The notes under the pieces are model-generated. The model did no database searches and was not told the origin of the DNA. It saw nothing but the letters and a program-made list of their open reading frames with translations. Shown piece by piece: positions 34,815-42,372 of a DNA stretch of 64,000 bases. Source of the stretch: Terriglobia bacterium. Its GTDB lineage: Bacteria; Acidobacteriota; Terriglobia; Terriglobales; Acidobacteriaceae. The position numbers and the translations under genes are program-made. Position 1 is the first letter of the stretch. Each line of letters begins with the position of its first letter. The DNA lies in assembly GCA_020072815.1 (NCBI GenBank), contig JAIQGE010000006.1, positions 62,001 through 126,000 on the forward strand, in the 5' to 3' direction.

Positions 34815-34967
34815 TTAGAGCAGGCTGCATTCGCCGTCGTGAAAGTTGGGCGGTTCAAAGGTGCAAGGCAACGATGTGTGGAGATCTCCGGTCAAAACCT
34901 CCAGCTCTTCCGGCGACAACTCGTGGGCGCCGATTCTTCCGAGCACTCTGCCATCATAGATTGACAT
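34815..34967 (-). CDS. Short peptide with leader-like N-terminus; candidate RiPP precursor
   Basis: A 50-residue peptide starting at ATG 34967 behind GAAAGG (ribosome site). It has a helical leader-type segment GRIGAHELSPEELEVLTG, a TG-D boundary as in peptides cleaved after a double-glycine-like site, and a short tail DLHTSLPCTFEPPNFHDGEC with two Cys and several Asp, Glu, Thr and Ser. Similar 'GARELTxEExxxVxGG' leaders precede short cores in acidobacterial RiPP-like peptides. It is the first gene of the operon, 107 bases before the ATP-grasp gene. Confidence 0.62.
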   Translation of the reverse strand: MSIYDGRVLGRIGAHELSPEELEVLTGDLHTSLPCTFEPPNFHDGECSLL

Positions 34968-35435
34968 AAGTTTTCCTTTCTTGATTGTTGGTCTTTGGAT
35001 GTCCGCTAGCGTGCCGGCTGATCCTTCTTGCGACAGCGGCCAAATTCTAATGGACACCCAGGCCAAACAAGGATGAGAAATCTCTAACTGGGATTGTCAG
35101 CGTTCCATTTTGGAACTAGCGCCCAGCAGGCGTGAGCGAAGCCGGGATCCCCGGACCGCGCCGGTTTTGCGCGGGCTGGGGTGGGAAGCCGGGGTCCCCG
35201 GACCGCGCCGTTTTGCGCGGGCTTCGGTGGGAAGCGGGAGCCTGCTGCCGAAATCCTGAGCGAAGCCGAAGGATCGTTCCTACGAAAATCTCCAACGCAC
35301 AAGGTGGGCAATCTAGCTGGGCTTATCGTTACGATTTCCAACTGATATCCTAGGAGCGCTCCTGCTCCACTACTCCGCGCGCCGGTCTTTGGACTGTTTA
35401 GGTCCCAGTTCCGGCAAGGCTTTTCAAAGGAATGC
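34968..35435. other. 468-bp divergent intergenic region with GC-rich tandem repeat
   Basis: It separates the RiPP operon (minus) from efp (plus) and must contain both promoters, though I could not identify them with confidence. The middle (35138-35230) is occupied by a tandem repeat, listed separately. The rest has no coding frame. Confidence 0.4.
35138..35230 (+). repeat. Two tandem copies of a 46/47-bp GC-rich element
   Basis: Copy 1 (35138-35184) and copy 2 (35185-35230) share GAAGCCGGG-(A/G)-TCCCCGGACCGCGCC and TTTTGCGCGGGCT. The second copy has one G less before TTTTGCGCG and TTCG for GGGG near its end. Each unit contains CCGGGxTCCCCGG and GCGCxxxxTTTTGCGC half-palindromes, so it can fold as a stem. 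The type resembles dispersed hairpin elements between genes. Confidence 0.6.
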
Positions 35436-36011
35436 ATGGCCGCACTCATTGATGCCATTGACGTAAAGCGTAAGATGTTTTTTGAGTTGGACGGCGTCCC
35501 CTACCACTGCCTGGACGTGGAGATCAACACTCCTACCGCCCGTGGAGGCCAGACGCTGGTCCGCCTGAAGATGCGCAACCTTCTCACCCGCGCGGTCTTT
35601 GATAAGACGTTCAAGGCCGGCGACAAGTTCAAGGAGCCGGACCTGGAAATGGTCCCCGCATCTTTTCTGTATGCCGATGCAGACGGCTTCTACTTCATGG
35701 ACCAGGAGAGCTTTGAAACTCTCACGCTATCGCAGGAGATGATTGGCGACGCGCAGGATTTTCTTGCCGAAGGACTGGTCATCCAGGTGCACAAGTACAA
35801 CGGCAATCCCATCGGCCTGCAATTGCCGCCGCACGTGGAACTGGTTGTGAAATACACCGAGCCGGGCGTGCGCGGCGACTCCTCCAGCGGCAGCGTGACC
35901 AAACCCGCCACGCTGGAAACCGGCGTGGAAATCCGCGTGCCTCTGTTCATTAAAGAGGGTGAAAAGGTCAAGGTGTCCACGGAGACCAGGGAGTTTGTCG
36001 GGAGAGCGTAA
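35436..36011 (+). CDS. efpL: Elongation factor P family protein, EfpL/YeiP-like
   Basis: A 191-residue, three-domain EF-P family factor that helps ribosomes past proline-rich stretches. The domains run from RKMFFELDGVPYHCLDVEIN through LVIQVHKYNGNPIGLQLPP to KPATLETGVEIRVPLFIKEG. The tip loop reads NTPTARGGQTLVRLKMR, with Arg36 at the position where classical EF-P has a modified Lys in PGKGQ. TPTARG matches the loop I remember for EfpL (SPTARGAAT), and FYFMDQESFETLTLS resembles YeiP more than EF-P. It should therefore act without lysine modification. Whether a second, classical efp exists elsewhere cannot be seen here. Confidence 0.85.
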   Translation: MAALIDAIDVKRKMFFELDGVPYHCLDVEINTPTARGGQTLVRLKMRNLLTRAVFDKTFKAGDKFKEPDLEMVPASFLYADADGFYFMDQESFETLTLSQEMIGDAQDFLAEGLVIQVHKYNGNPIGLQLPPHVELVVKYTEPGVRGDSSSGSVTKPATLETGVEIRVPLFIKEGEKVKVSTETREFVGRA

Positions 36012-36135
36012 GGCTGGTGAGGACTGGGCAGAGTTAGAAGAGATTGCCAGAATCGCCGGAATTGAAAAGCACGAGCTGATTGCTAATTACCAGACAGACC
36101 TTCACCGCCGTGCTCGGACGCGGTTGGCGTGATGT

Positions 36136-36141
36136 TATAAT
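36136..36141 (+). promoter_or_regulatory. Possible -10 box upstream of tRNA-Pro
   Basis: TATAAT lies 53 bases before the tRNA 5' end. A good -35 is not visible at the expected distance. Confidence 0.4.
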
Positions 36142-36194
36142 GGTTAAGCGCCGCTGGATTACCCCCTGCAAGACGGCGGTTTCCTCGCAGAAGT

Positions 36195-36271
36195 CGGGAC
36201 GTGGCTCAGCCTGGTAGAGCACTCGCTTGGGGTGCGAGGGGTCGGCAGTTCAAATCTGCCCGTCCCGACCA
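36195..36271 (+). tRNA. tRNA-Pro (anticodon GGG), CCA encoded
   Basis: A 77-base cloverleaf. The acceptor stem CGGGACG (36195-36201) pairs with CGTCCCG (36261-36267), followed by A and CCA. The D arm is GCTCAGCCTGGTAGAGC. The anticodon stem CTCGC/GCGAG encloses loop TTGGGGT, so the anticodon is GGG and reads CCC/CCU proline codons. The T arm GGCAGTTCAAATCTGCC carries the GTTCAAATC loop. Downstream sequence contains a 40-base direct repeat of the tRNA 3' end. Confidence 0.95.
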
Positions 36272-36325
36272 TTTTTTTCTTCACGGAACTTCAGCAAATT
36301 AGATCTCTGTCTATGGCCGTGTTGT

Positions 36326-36464
36326 GAACTGCCGATCGCGAGCACCCCAAGAGGTAAGCGTCGGAGCGCAGCGGAGACGCCGAATAGAAGCCTTGCGAGG
36401 GGTCCGTCACGTAGTGACGCGTGCGTTCAAATCTGCCCGTCCCGACCATTTTTTCCTTCACGGA
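36326..36464. repeat. Scrambled partial copies of tRNA-Pro
   Basis: Two fragments of the upstream tRNA lie here. At 36425-36464 a 40-base direct copy of 36248-36287 (GTTCAAATCTGCCCGTCCCG, then ACCA and the T run) has one mismatch. Ten or so bases before it, TGCGAGGGGTC (36394-36404) matches 36233-36243, but the intervening 4 bases are replaced by 20 bases forming the hairpin CGTCAC-GTA-GTGACG. At 36326-36351 GAACTGCCGA and GCACCCCAAG are the reverse complement of the tRNA T arm and anticodon region. The pieces cannot fold as a functional tRNA. Confidence 0.75.
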
Positions 36465-36561
36465 TACTCAACCTATACCCCATGCGTTTTCGCGTGCTGA
36501 TACGGGCACACGGTAAGTCCCAACTCCCCTACCGGCCAGGCGCTTTCTTGCGCCAACGTTG

Positions 36562-37386
36562 TTATTGTCGGGTCGCATGGCAATCTGTGAATGCCACTTC
36601 CACGTCAAAAGGGCTGCCGCCGTAACTGCCTTTTATGTTGAGTTTTTTCGGCACCTGCAGACCATCCGCCAACTGGTAGGCGATGTCTACTTTTAATTCC
36701 GTGGTTTCTGCCGCGGTTGCTCCCAGGTAAGTGGCCTGATAGCCGCTGAGCAGGAAGCCCTTGGTGGTCTTGGTGAATTGCGGCCAAAGCGTGCTTTTGA
36801 ATTCTGCGGTGTTGACTTTGAGTTCGCTGATGACCAGGTCCTTGCCCATGGTGGTAGTTACGTCCGCCGTGCCGTCCTTATACGTCAGGCGATGTTGAGT
36901 TCCCAGGTCGTCCAGTTGGTAATCGCTTTCAACCTGAGGAAGGCTGGGTGTCATTACGAACATTGTCCACGTCTGAAAAAAGCCAACGGTCATCTGTTCC
37001 ATGCCGCCATAGACCTGCTTAAGGCCTTCGGCAACCTGTGCGTTCTCCGCGGACAGTTCGTTGTGGGTGACTTTGGCATCGCTCCCGGGAGTTACCGTGA
37101 CCGAGAAACGAAGCTGATTGAGCTTTTGCACGCCGCGGGCGGCGGCTTCAGGGTCGGTTTTTTTCAGGTCGGCGAGCAGCGAGTCCCAGTTTGGCTCCAT
37201 GGTGCAATGGAATTCTGCCAGGCCTTCGTCCTTCAAAGAGTAATAAGATTGCCGCGCCTGCTTTACGATCTCTTTTTTGTCGGCGGTTTGAGCAGACAGC
37301 GTCGCCGGGAGCATCACCATGACGACCAGGCCGGCGCAAAGGACTGCCATCTCCAACTTGCGACCGCGTGTGCGATTGAAATTCAC
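36562..37386 (-). CDS. Secreted protein of unknown function
   Basis: About 274 residues from GTG 37386, which lies 4 bases behind AAGGGGG; an earlier start is possible. A signal peptide (MAVLCAGLVVMVMLPATLSA) precedes a mature part with helical LVKQARQSYYSLKDEGLAEF-type sequence (here shortened) and a beta-rich second half (HRLTYKDGTADVTTTMGKDL, IAYQLADGLQVPKKLNIKGS). The pattern of an outer-membrane lipoprotein-sorting (LolA-like) fold is possible but not secure. It stands alone downstream of the tRNA mosaic and convergent with it. Confidence 0.6.
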   Translation of the reverse strand: MNFNRTRGRKLEMAVLCAGLVVMVMLPATLSAQTADKKEIVKQARQSYYSLKDEGLAEFHCTMEPNWDSLLADLKKTDPEAAARGVQKLNQLRFSVTVTPGSDAKVTHNELSAENAQVAEGLKQVYGGMEQMTVGFFQTWTMFVMTPSLPQVESDYQLDDLGTQHRLTYKDGTADVTTTMGKDLVISELKVNTAEFKSTLWPQFTKTTKGFLLSGYQATYLGATAAETTELKVDIAYQLADGLQVPKKLNIKGSYGGSPFDVEVAFTDCHATRQ

Positions 37387-37509
37387 AGTTTCCCCCTTGG
37401 GCAATGAACGGACTGAAGCCATTATGCAGCAGTTTGCCGGGAGGCGGGCGTGACTTTGGTTACCCTGAAAGTGTGACGTTGCGACCAGCGGGATGGGGGC
37501 GGCTTTGCC

Positions 37510-37782
37510 TTACGTGGTGGGCGGCACGAATTCTTTAGGCAACTGCGATCCGGCGCCGAAGAAAAAAGCTTCCATCTGTTCCACCAGGAACTGCTGGGCT
37601 TCGGGCTTCCAGGGCTGCAGGCGATATTCGTTCAGCAGCATTTTGGAGTGCTCGCTCCACATGCGCCAGGCTTCCGCGCTGACGTTTTCAAAAACCTTCT
37701 GGCCCAGCGGGGTATCAAAGGGTGGTTCGTCCAGGCCGGGAAGCTCGCGGCCGAGCTTTACGCATTTCACCATTCGTGGCAT
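37510..37782 (-). CDS. yggX: Fe(II)-trafficking/oxidative damage protection protein YggX
   Basis: A 90-residue cytoplasmic protein with the full family pattern: VKCVKLGRELPGLDEPPFD, LGQKVFENVSAEAWRMW, HSKMLLNEYRLQPWKPEA and FLVEQMEAFFFG. The Cys in MVKCVKLG is the conserved one. YggX-type proteins are linked to protection of iron-sulfur clusters and iron trafficking. Length equals the normal 90 residues. Confidence 0.94.
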   Translation of the reverse strand: MPRMVKCVKLGRELPGLDEPPFDTPLGQKVFENVSAEAWRMWSEHSKMLLNEYRLQPWKPEAQQFLVEQMEAFFFGAGSQLPKEFVPPTT

Positions 37783-37841
37783 ACAGACAGCTCCTTCTAT
37801 CGGCGGGCAACTCGCTTATTGTACTAGACGGTTTGCGGAAG

Positions 37842-40505
37842 TTAATGCCGCTTCTTCTTCTGCCGGCGTCGTTCTTTCTTCGATGCCGGCTTTTTCTTTG
37901 CTGGCTTGATTCCCGCCGACGCGGGCGTTTGCGTGTGCGTTGCGTGTTCCTTCTGTGGCGGCTTGCCCGGATGCTTGGGGCGAGGCTGCGTCGCCGATTC
38001 TCCGGCCAGCGCAAACTGGATCCTGCGCTGCGCGTGGTCAATGCGGTCAGCCAGCACGCGCACTTTGTCGCCGATGGAAAACGTCCGGCGCGTGCGTCCG
38101 CCGACGATCTGCCGGGTATTTTCGTGGAAGCTGTAGTAATCGTCTTCCAGCGAATCGAGCGGCACCAGGCCTTCAATGAACAGCTCGCTCAGTTCCACGA
38201 AGAACCCGTACTTGGTCACGCTGACGATCAGGCCGTCAAACTCGTCGCCCAGGCGGTCCTGCATGAATTTTAGTTTCTTCCACTCCAGCAGTTCGCGCTC
38301 AGCTTCGGCGGCGGCGCGCTCCGCCTGGCTGGAGGAGACGGCGATGTCGTGCAGGGCCTCTTCCGATAACCCCGCAATAGATCGTAGCTCTCGCCGATGG
38401 TGTCCTGCGCCTGTTTCACCGGCGCGCCCTTCGTGATGGGACGCGTTCTTCGGCATCCGCTTGGACCAGGGTGATGCGTGTTCGTTCTGCGCAGGCGGGC
38501 GTCCTTGCTGCGGGCCGTAGCCTTCGCGCAGAACAGCTTTCAGAATGCGGTGGACGATCAAGTCCGGGTAGCGCCGTATGGGCGACGTGAAATGCGTGTA
38601 GGTGGGCGCGGCCAGGGCAAAGTGGCCCTCATTGACCTCGGAGTAACGCGCCTGCTTGAGCGAACGCAGCATCAGGAAAGAGAGCACGCGCTCTTCCGGC
38701 TTGCCGGCAATTTTCTGCACCAGCTTCTGGTACATGCGCGGCGTCACGTGGACTTCTTCCGGCAATTCGATCACCGGCGCACGGCGTCCGCTGCCGTAGT
38801 AAGAGCGCTTGTCGGCCCGCGCTTGGACGCGCTTGATGGGCAACGCGCCCACGCCGAGCGAGTACCCAAAGCTGGCCGCGATGGTTTCAAAGTCGTAAAT
38901 GCGTTTGGGATCGGGCTTTTCGTGGATGCGGTACAGGCTGGCCAAGCCGCGCGATTCCAGATGCCCGGCCACGGTCTCATTGGCGGCCAGCATGAATTCT
39001 TCAATCAGGCGATGCGCCCAGTTGCGTTCTGAGGGCGAGATGCTCTGCATCAAGCCCCAGTCATCAAATTCGATCACCGCCTCGGGCAAATCAAAGTCAA
39101 TGGAGCCGCGCTTGACGCGCTTGCGGTTGAGGACCTGGGCCAGCTCCAGCATCAGATCAAAGTTCGCAGACAACGCGCCGTACTTCGAGCGCAGGACCTG
39201 GTCGCCTTCCACGATGGCGTTCACGTCGGTGTAAGTCATGCGGTGGACGGAACGGATGACGCCTTCCGCCAGCTGGTAAGAAACGATTTCGCCCTGCGGG
39301 TCAATTTCCATCACGCAGGAAAGCACCAGGCGTTCGACCTCGGGGCGCAAGCTGCAAATGTCAGTGGAAAGCTCCAGGGGCAGCATGGGCACGGCTCGGT
39401 CGGGAAAGTAAACGGACGTTCCGCGCTTGGCCGCTTCTTCGTGAATGGCGGAGCCGTCTTCCACATACTGTGCCACGTCGGCGATGTGGACGTGCAACTC
39501 GTAGTTGCCACCGTCGAGCTTGCGCACCAGGACGGCGTCGTCAAAATCACGGGCAGTTTCGCCGTCAATGGTCACGATGGGCAGATCGCGGAAGTCCGCT
39601 CGGCGGGCGATTTCGGTATGCGGAATCACCGCGCTGATTTCCTGCGCTTCTTCCAGCACCTCAGCGGGAAAGGTGTGGCGGATGTGGTGCTTGCGGATGA
39701 CCATTTCCACGTCCACGCCAAAATCGTCTTCCATGCCCAGGATTTCCCGGACGCGCCCGCGCGGACTCTGCGTGGCCGACGGCCACTGGACGATTTCCAC
39801 CTCGACAACAACGTCCTCCAGATCGTCCCACTGGTGGCGTTTGACTTCTTCACCCAGCACGCGATGCGGCGACGGCACGCGGGGATGAACATGAACTGCC
39901 GGCCGGTGAGCATGGGTGACGTCCGACGGTTCGCGCGTTTCGCCTTCGTCCGTTTCCGCCTGCGGGCGCTCCATGCCTGGCGGGATGATGATCTCCGCGG
40001 TCACCTTTTCGTCAATCGGAGTGACGTAGTTGTAGCGATTGCCGTAGTGGAACTTGCCGACCACCGTCTCGTGCTCGCGCTCCAGCACGCGGACGATGCG
40101 GCCTTCGCCTTTGCCGTCCGGGCGTATGCGGCCCATCTCCACCAGCACGTGGTCGCCGTGCATGGCGTTGGCGGTCTCCGGCGGTGGAATAAAGATGTCA
40201 CCCAGCAGCTTGCCTTTGGCCCGCGCGGGGAGCGAATCGGCGTCCGGGATGACGAACCCATAGCCGTCGCGATGCATGCGCAGGTGTCCGGTGACCAAGT
40301 CCTGGCTGGAAGCCGAGGTTGGCAATCCCCAGCGCTCTTTGCCGATGGCGATCAGCTTGCGGCGGCGCGTCATGGCGCGCAGAAGTTCCTGCAACAGGCG
40401 GCGGTCCCGGCCCTTCAAGGCCAGGTCGTGGGTCATCTGCTTGAAGCCCGCCAGATGCTTGGGCTGTTTGGCAACGTAATGGAGGATCTGTTGTTCGCTG
40501 ATCAC
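37842..40505 (-). CDS. rnr: Ribonuclease R
   Basis: A processive 3'-5' exoribonuclease of 887 residues. The N-terminal helix-turn-helix (QQILHYVAKQPKHLAGFKQM) is followed by cold-shock domains (LRMHRDGYGFVIPDADSL), the RNB domain with DGETARDFDDAVLV (catalytic Asp cluster), VHIADVAQYVEDGS and YFPDRAVPMLPLELS, then an S1 domain (FDGLIVSVTKYGFFVELSEL) and a basic tail KPAKKKPASKKERRR. An extra stretch of about 45 residues (QGRPPAQNEHASPWSKRMPK and on) lies between the RNB core and the helix before S1. The start is GTG 40505, overlapping the stop of the upstream gene (GTGA). Confidence 0.95.
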   Translation of the reverse strand: MISEQQILHYVAKQPKHLAGFKQMTHDLALKGRDRRLLQELLRAMTRRRKLIAIGKERWGLPTSASSQDLVTGHLRMHRDGYGFVIPDADSLPARAKGKLLGDIFIPPPETANAMHGDHVLVEMGRIRPDGKGEGRIVRVLEREHETVVGKFHYGNRYNYVTPIDEKVTAEIIIPPGMERPQAETDEGETREPSDVTHAHRPAVHVHPRVPSPHRVLGEEVKRHQWDDLEDVVVEVEIVQWPSATQSPRGRVREILGMEDDFGVDVEMVIRKHHIRHTFPAEVLEEAQEISAVIPHTEIARRADFRDLPIVTIDGETARDFDDAVLVRKLDGGNYELHVHIADVAQYVEDGSAIHEEAAKRGTSVYFPDRAVPMLPLELSTDICSLRPEVERLVLSCVMEIDPQGEIVSYQLAEGVIRSVHRMTYTDVNAIVEGDQVLRSKYGALSANFDLMLELAQVLNRKRVKRGSIDFDLPEAVIEFDDWGLMQSISPSERNWAHRLIEEFMLAANETVAGHLESRGLASLYRIHEKPDPKRIYDFETIAASFGYSLGVGALPIKRVQARADKRSYYGSGRRAPVIELPEEVHVTPRMYQKLVQKIAGKPEERVLSFLMLRSLKQARYSEVNEGHFALAAPTYTHFTSPIRRYPDLIVHRILKAVLREGYGPQQGRPPAQNEHASPWSKRMPKNASHHEGRAGETGAGHHRRELRSIAGLSEEALHDIAVSSSQAERAAAEAERELLEWKKLKFMQDRLGDEFDGLIVSVTKYGFFVELSELFIEGLVPLDSLEDDYYSFHENTRQIVGGRTRRTFSIGDKVRVLADRIDHAQRRIQFALAGESATQPRPKHPGKPPQKEHATHTQTPASAGIKPAKKKPASKKERRRQKKKRH

Positions 40506-41179
40506 GGTTTCCTTTGTGGATGTAAGCGGAAAATTAAGAGTTGCCGATGAGGTTCCTTCCCGGCCACCACCGCCAAGAGATTCTGGTCTTTGCTCAACCG
40601 GCCGCTCTCCACCGGCAATTCTGCGGGGAGGTGCGGGAGAAGCTTGCGCGCCTGAGCGGGAGTCAAGTCCGGATCAGGCGGCTTGATCGGTTCCCGCAGC
40701 GGTTCATCATCGGCGGAGCCGTGTTTCGTGGCAAGGAGCTTGGCATCAGTTCGGCGGATGGTGAGGTCGTCCCAGTCAACGTCGCCGTCAGCGTAGGTGA
40801 CCACCAGGAGCTGATCGCTACGCCACTTGATGCCGCCAACAAAGGCGGAGTAGCTGGCGTACTTGCGCGCCTGTTCGGGACTGACCAGAACTTGCACGCC
40901 TTTGGTTTGCAGATCGGCGACGAGGGTGCCATCCAGTTCAGAAAATTCGTCGGTTGCAGCCGCTGCGGGGGGCCGGACGGTCACGGTCGCGAAAGCCAAA
41001 TAGCGTCCAGTCGGCGAAAAGCTCGGTTTTGCCAGGTCGCCACCACGAATGGAGGCCACGCAATGCGGGGTAGCATCGCGCGGGTAAGGTGAACAGTCAG
41101 GCTTGACGCGCGGGGATTCGTATCGTCGCGTGGGAGCGGCGAGAGCGATGAACAAAGCGGCAAGGATGGTCGGTCGCAT
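40502..41179 (-). CDS. Exported protein with TolB/WD40-like segment, unknown function
   Basis: A 225-residue product with a short hydrophobic N-terminus (TILAALFIALAAPT). The stretch RGGDLAKPSFSPTGRYLAFA is the kind of 'FSPDGxxLAF' blade found in TolB and WD40 proteins, but only one or two blades fit in the length. The rest shows KWRSDQLLVVTYADGDVDWD and a C-terminal KDQNLLAVVAGKEPHRQLLI. It overlaps rnr by 4 bases, so both are on one transcript; a functional relation is not evident. Confidence 0.6.
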   Translation of the reverse strand: MRPTILAALFIALAAPTRRYESPRVKPDCSPYPRDATPHCVASIRGGDLAKPSFSPTGRYLAFATVTVRPPAAAATDEFSELDGTLVADLQTKGVQVLVSPEQARKYASYSAFVGGIKWRSDQLLVVTYADGDVDWDDLTIRRTDAKLLATKHGSADDEPLREPIKPPDPDLTPAQARKLLPHLPAELPVESGRLSKDQNLLAVVAGKEPHRQLLIFRLHPQRKP

Positions 41180-41485
41180 CTTAACCCTATGCTAAGCGCG
41201 AATCCACTTTTTGGCTAAGGGCCTTGCAATATAAGAAGTGCACTAAAAGCGGGAATAATTACCGGAGCTTGACAGATCCCGAGTCGCCCTTGCGAAGCGC
41301 TTTTGGCCGCTAAGGCAGCGGTAATGCACCAGTTCCGCGATGTGGCTCACGCTCGCGGAGTTTGGTTATCTACGTGCGACACATTGTTACTCCTGTTCTC
41401 TACAGCCGATTCATACCAGCAGACGGCGACCTAGATGCTGGCTGCGCAGCAACCTAAATAGACTCACGAAAGGAAGTATCAGTAA
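41180..41485. other. 306-bp divergent intergenic region upstream of bactofilin
   Basis: No gene is present. TTGCAATATAAGAAG (around 41225) is the most AT-rich part and may hold a promoter for either direction. GAAAGGAAG directly before the bactofilin ATG is its ribosome site. Confidence 0.35.
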
Positions 41486-42022
41486 ATGTGGAAGCCTGCT
41501 AGTTCGCCCAGCTCAACCCCCAAGACCACGACTCCGGAACCCGTAAAACCCGCGGTGAGTACCAGCTCTGCGCCCGCCGCCGAGCCAGCGCCCGCTCCGG
41601 CGCCGCGCAGCACGGTGAACGTCAGCAGCCAGGAACAGGCCACCATCGGCAAATCGCTGGTGATCAAAGGTGAAGTCACCGGGTCCGAATCCCTATATGT
41701 TGACGGCCGCGTGGAAGGCGCCGTGAATCTTCCCGGCCATCGCGTGACCGTGGGACGCAATGGACACGTCCAGGCAAATATCCAGGCGAAGGAAGTCGTC
41801 GTCCTGGGCAAAGTCAAAGGCAACGTGACGGCCAGCGACCGCGTGGACATCCGCAATGACGGCTCGCTCACCGGCGACGTGGTGTGCCAGCGCATTTCTA
41901 TTGAAGATGGCGCGTTTTTCAAAGGCAGCATTGATATCGGCAAACCTGGCCTGAAAGAAGTGAACTCCGGAACCAAGGTTGAGCCGTCGTCAGAAACATC
42001 GCGCTCCAGCATCAGCGCGTAA
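41486..42022 (+). CDS. Bactofilin
   Basis: A 178-residue cytoskeletal protein of the bactofilin (DUF583) family. A Pro/Ala/Thr-rich N-terminal tail of about 45 residues is followed by the beta-helix core beginning ATIGKSLVIKGEVTGSESLY and including VDGRVEGAVNLPGHRVTVGR, VVVLGKVKGNVTASDRVDIR and GSLTGDVVCQRISIEDGAFF. The C-terminal tail is polar. Bactofilins polymerise without nucleotide and organise cell-shape or envelope enzymes. A Zn-ribbon mini-protein gene follows, and murJ lies nearby on the other strand. Confidence 0.93.
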   Translation: MWKPASSPSSTPKTTTPEPVKPAVSTSSAPAAEPAPAPAPRSTVNVSSQEQATIGKSLVIKGEVTGSESLYVDGRVEGAVNLPGHRVTVGRNGHVQANIQAKEVVVLGKVKGNVTASDRVDIRNDGSLTGDVVCQRISIEDGAFFKGSIDIGKPGLKEVNSGTKVEPSSETSRSSISA

Positions 42023-42079
42023 AGATTTTGGCGGAAACCGCCGACGAAGTGAATTGCATTTGCCTCCTCATACTCAGCC

Positions 42080-42113
42080 GGGGTGCTTCCGCCAGGAGGC
42101 GCCCCGATTTTTT
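42080..42113 (+). terminator. Intrinsic terminator downstream of bactofilin
   Basis: GGGGTGCTTCC (42080-42090) pairs with GGAGGCGCCCC (42095-42105) over 11 positions including two G-T pairs, with loop GCCA and the run ATTTTTT behind it. Confidence 0.7.
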
Positions 42114-42144
42114 CTGCCGACGGCGGCAACGGAAGTAGACCAAG

Positions 42145-42372
42145 ATGTTCAACCGGATCCTGCAATTGCTCAATATCCGCTGTGCCCATAGAAAGCTGTC
42201 GCAGCCGTTTGCCGCTTTCGCGCCCGCTCCCGCGCGCGCCGTCACTGCCGATTGGGACCATCCCGGCGCGGTGACGCATCACTACGTGGTCTGCCTGGAT
42301 TGCGGACGCAAGTTCGATTACGACTGGAACAACATGCGGATGGGCAGACGCAACCAACCCCAAAACCCTTGA
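42145..42372 (+). CDS. Small zinc-ribbon-like protein
   Basis: A 75-residue protein starting at ATG 42145. NIRCAHRKLSQPF at the start and HHYVVCLDCGRKFDYDWNNM further on give Cys-x-His and Cys-x2-Cys pairs, a plausible zinc site. The 'YVVCLDCGRKFxYDW' block looks conserved, as in short acidobacterial proteins I have seen unnamed. It has no signal peptide. It is 32 bases behind the bactofilin terminator and is probably transcribed on its own. Confidence 0.65.
   Translation: MFNRILQLLNIRCAHRKLSQPFAAFAPAPARAVTADWDHPGAVTHHYVVCLDCGRKFDYDWNNMRMGRRNQPQNP

Noticed and set aside
36272-36464. Second tRNA gene behind tRNA-Pro
   Set aside because: Only the T arm, acceptor 3' strand and CCA are present; the 5' acceptor strand and D arm are missing.
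39243-40550. 435-codon plus-strand frame opposite rnr
   Set aside because: Antisense shadow; no family-like blocks, and the RNB and cold-shock motifs lie on the minus strand.
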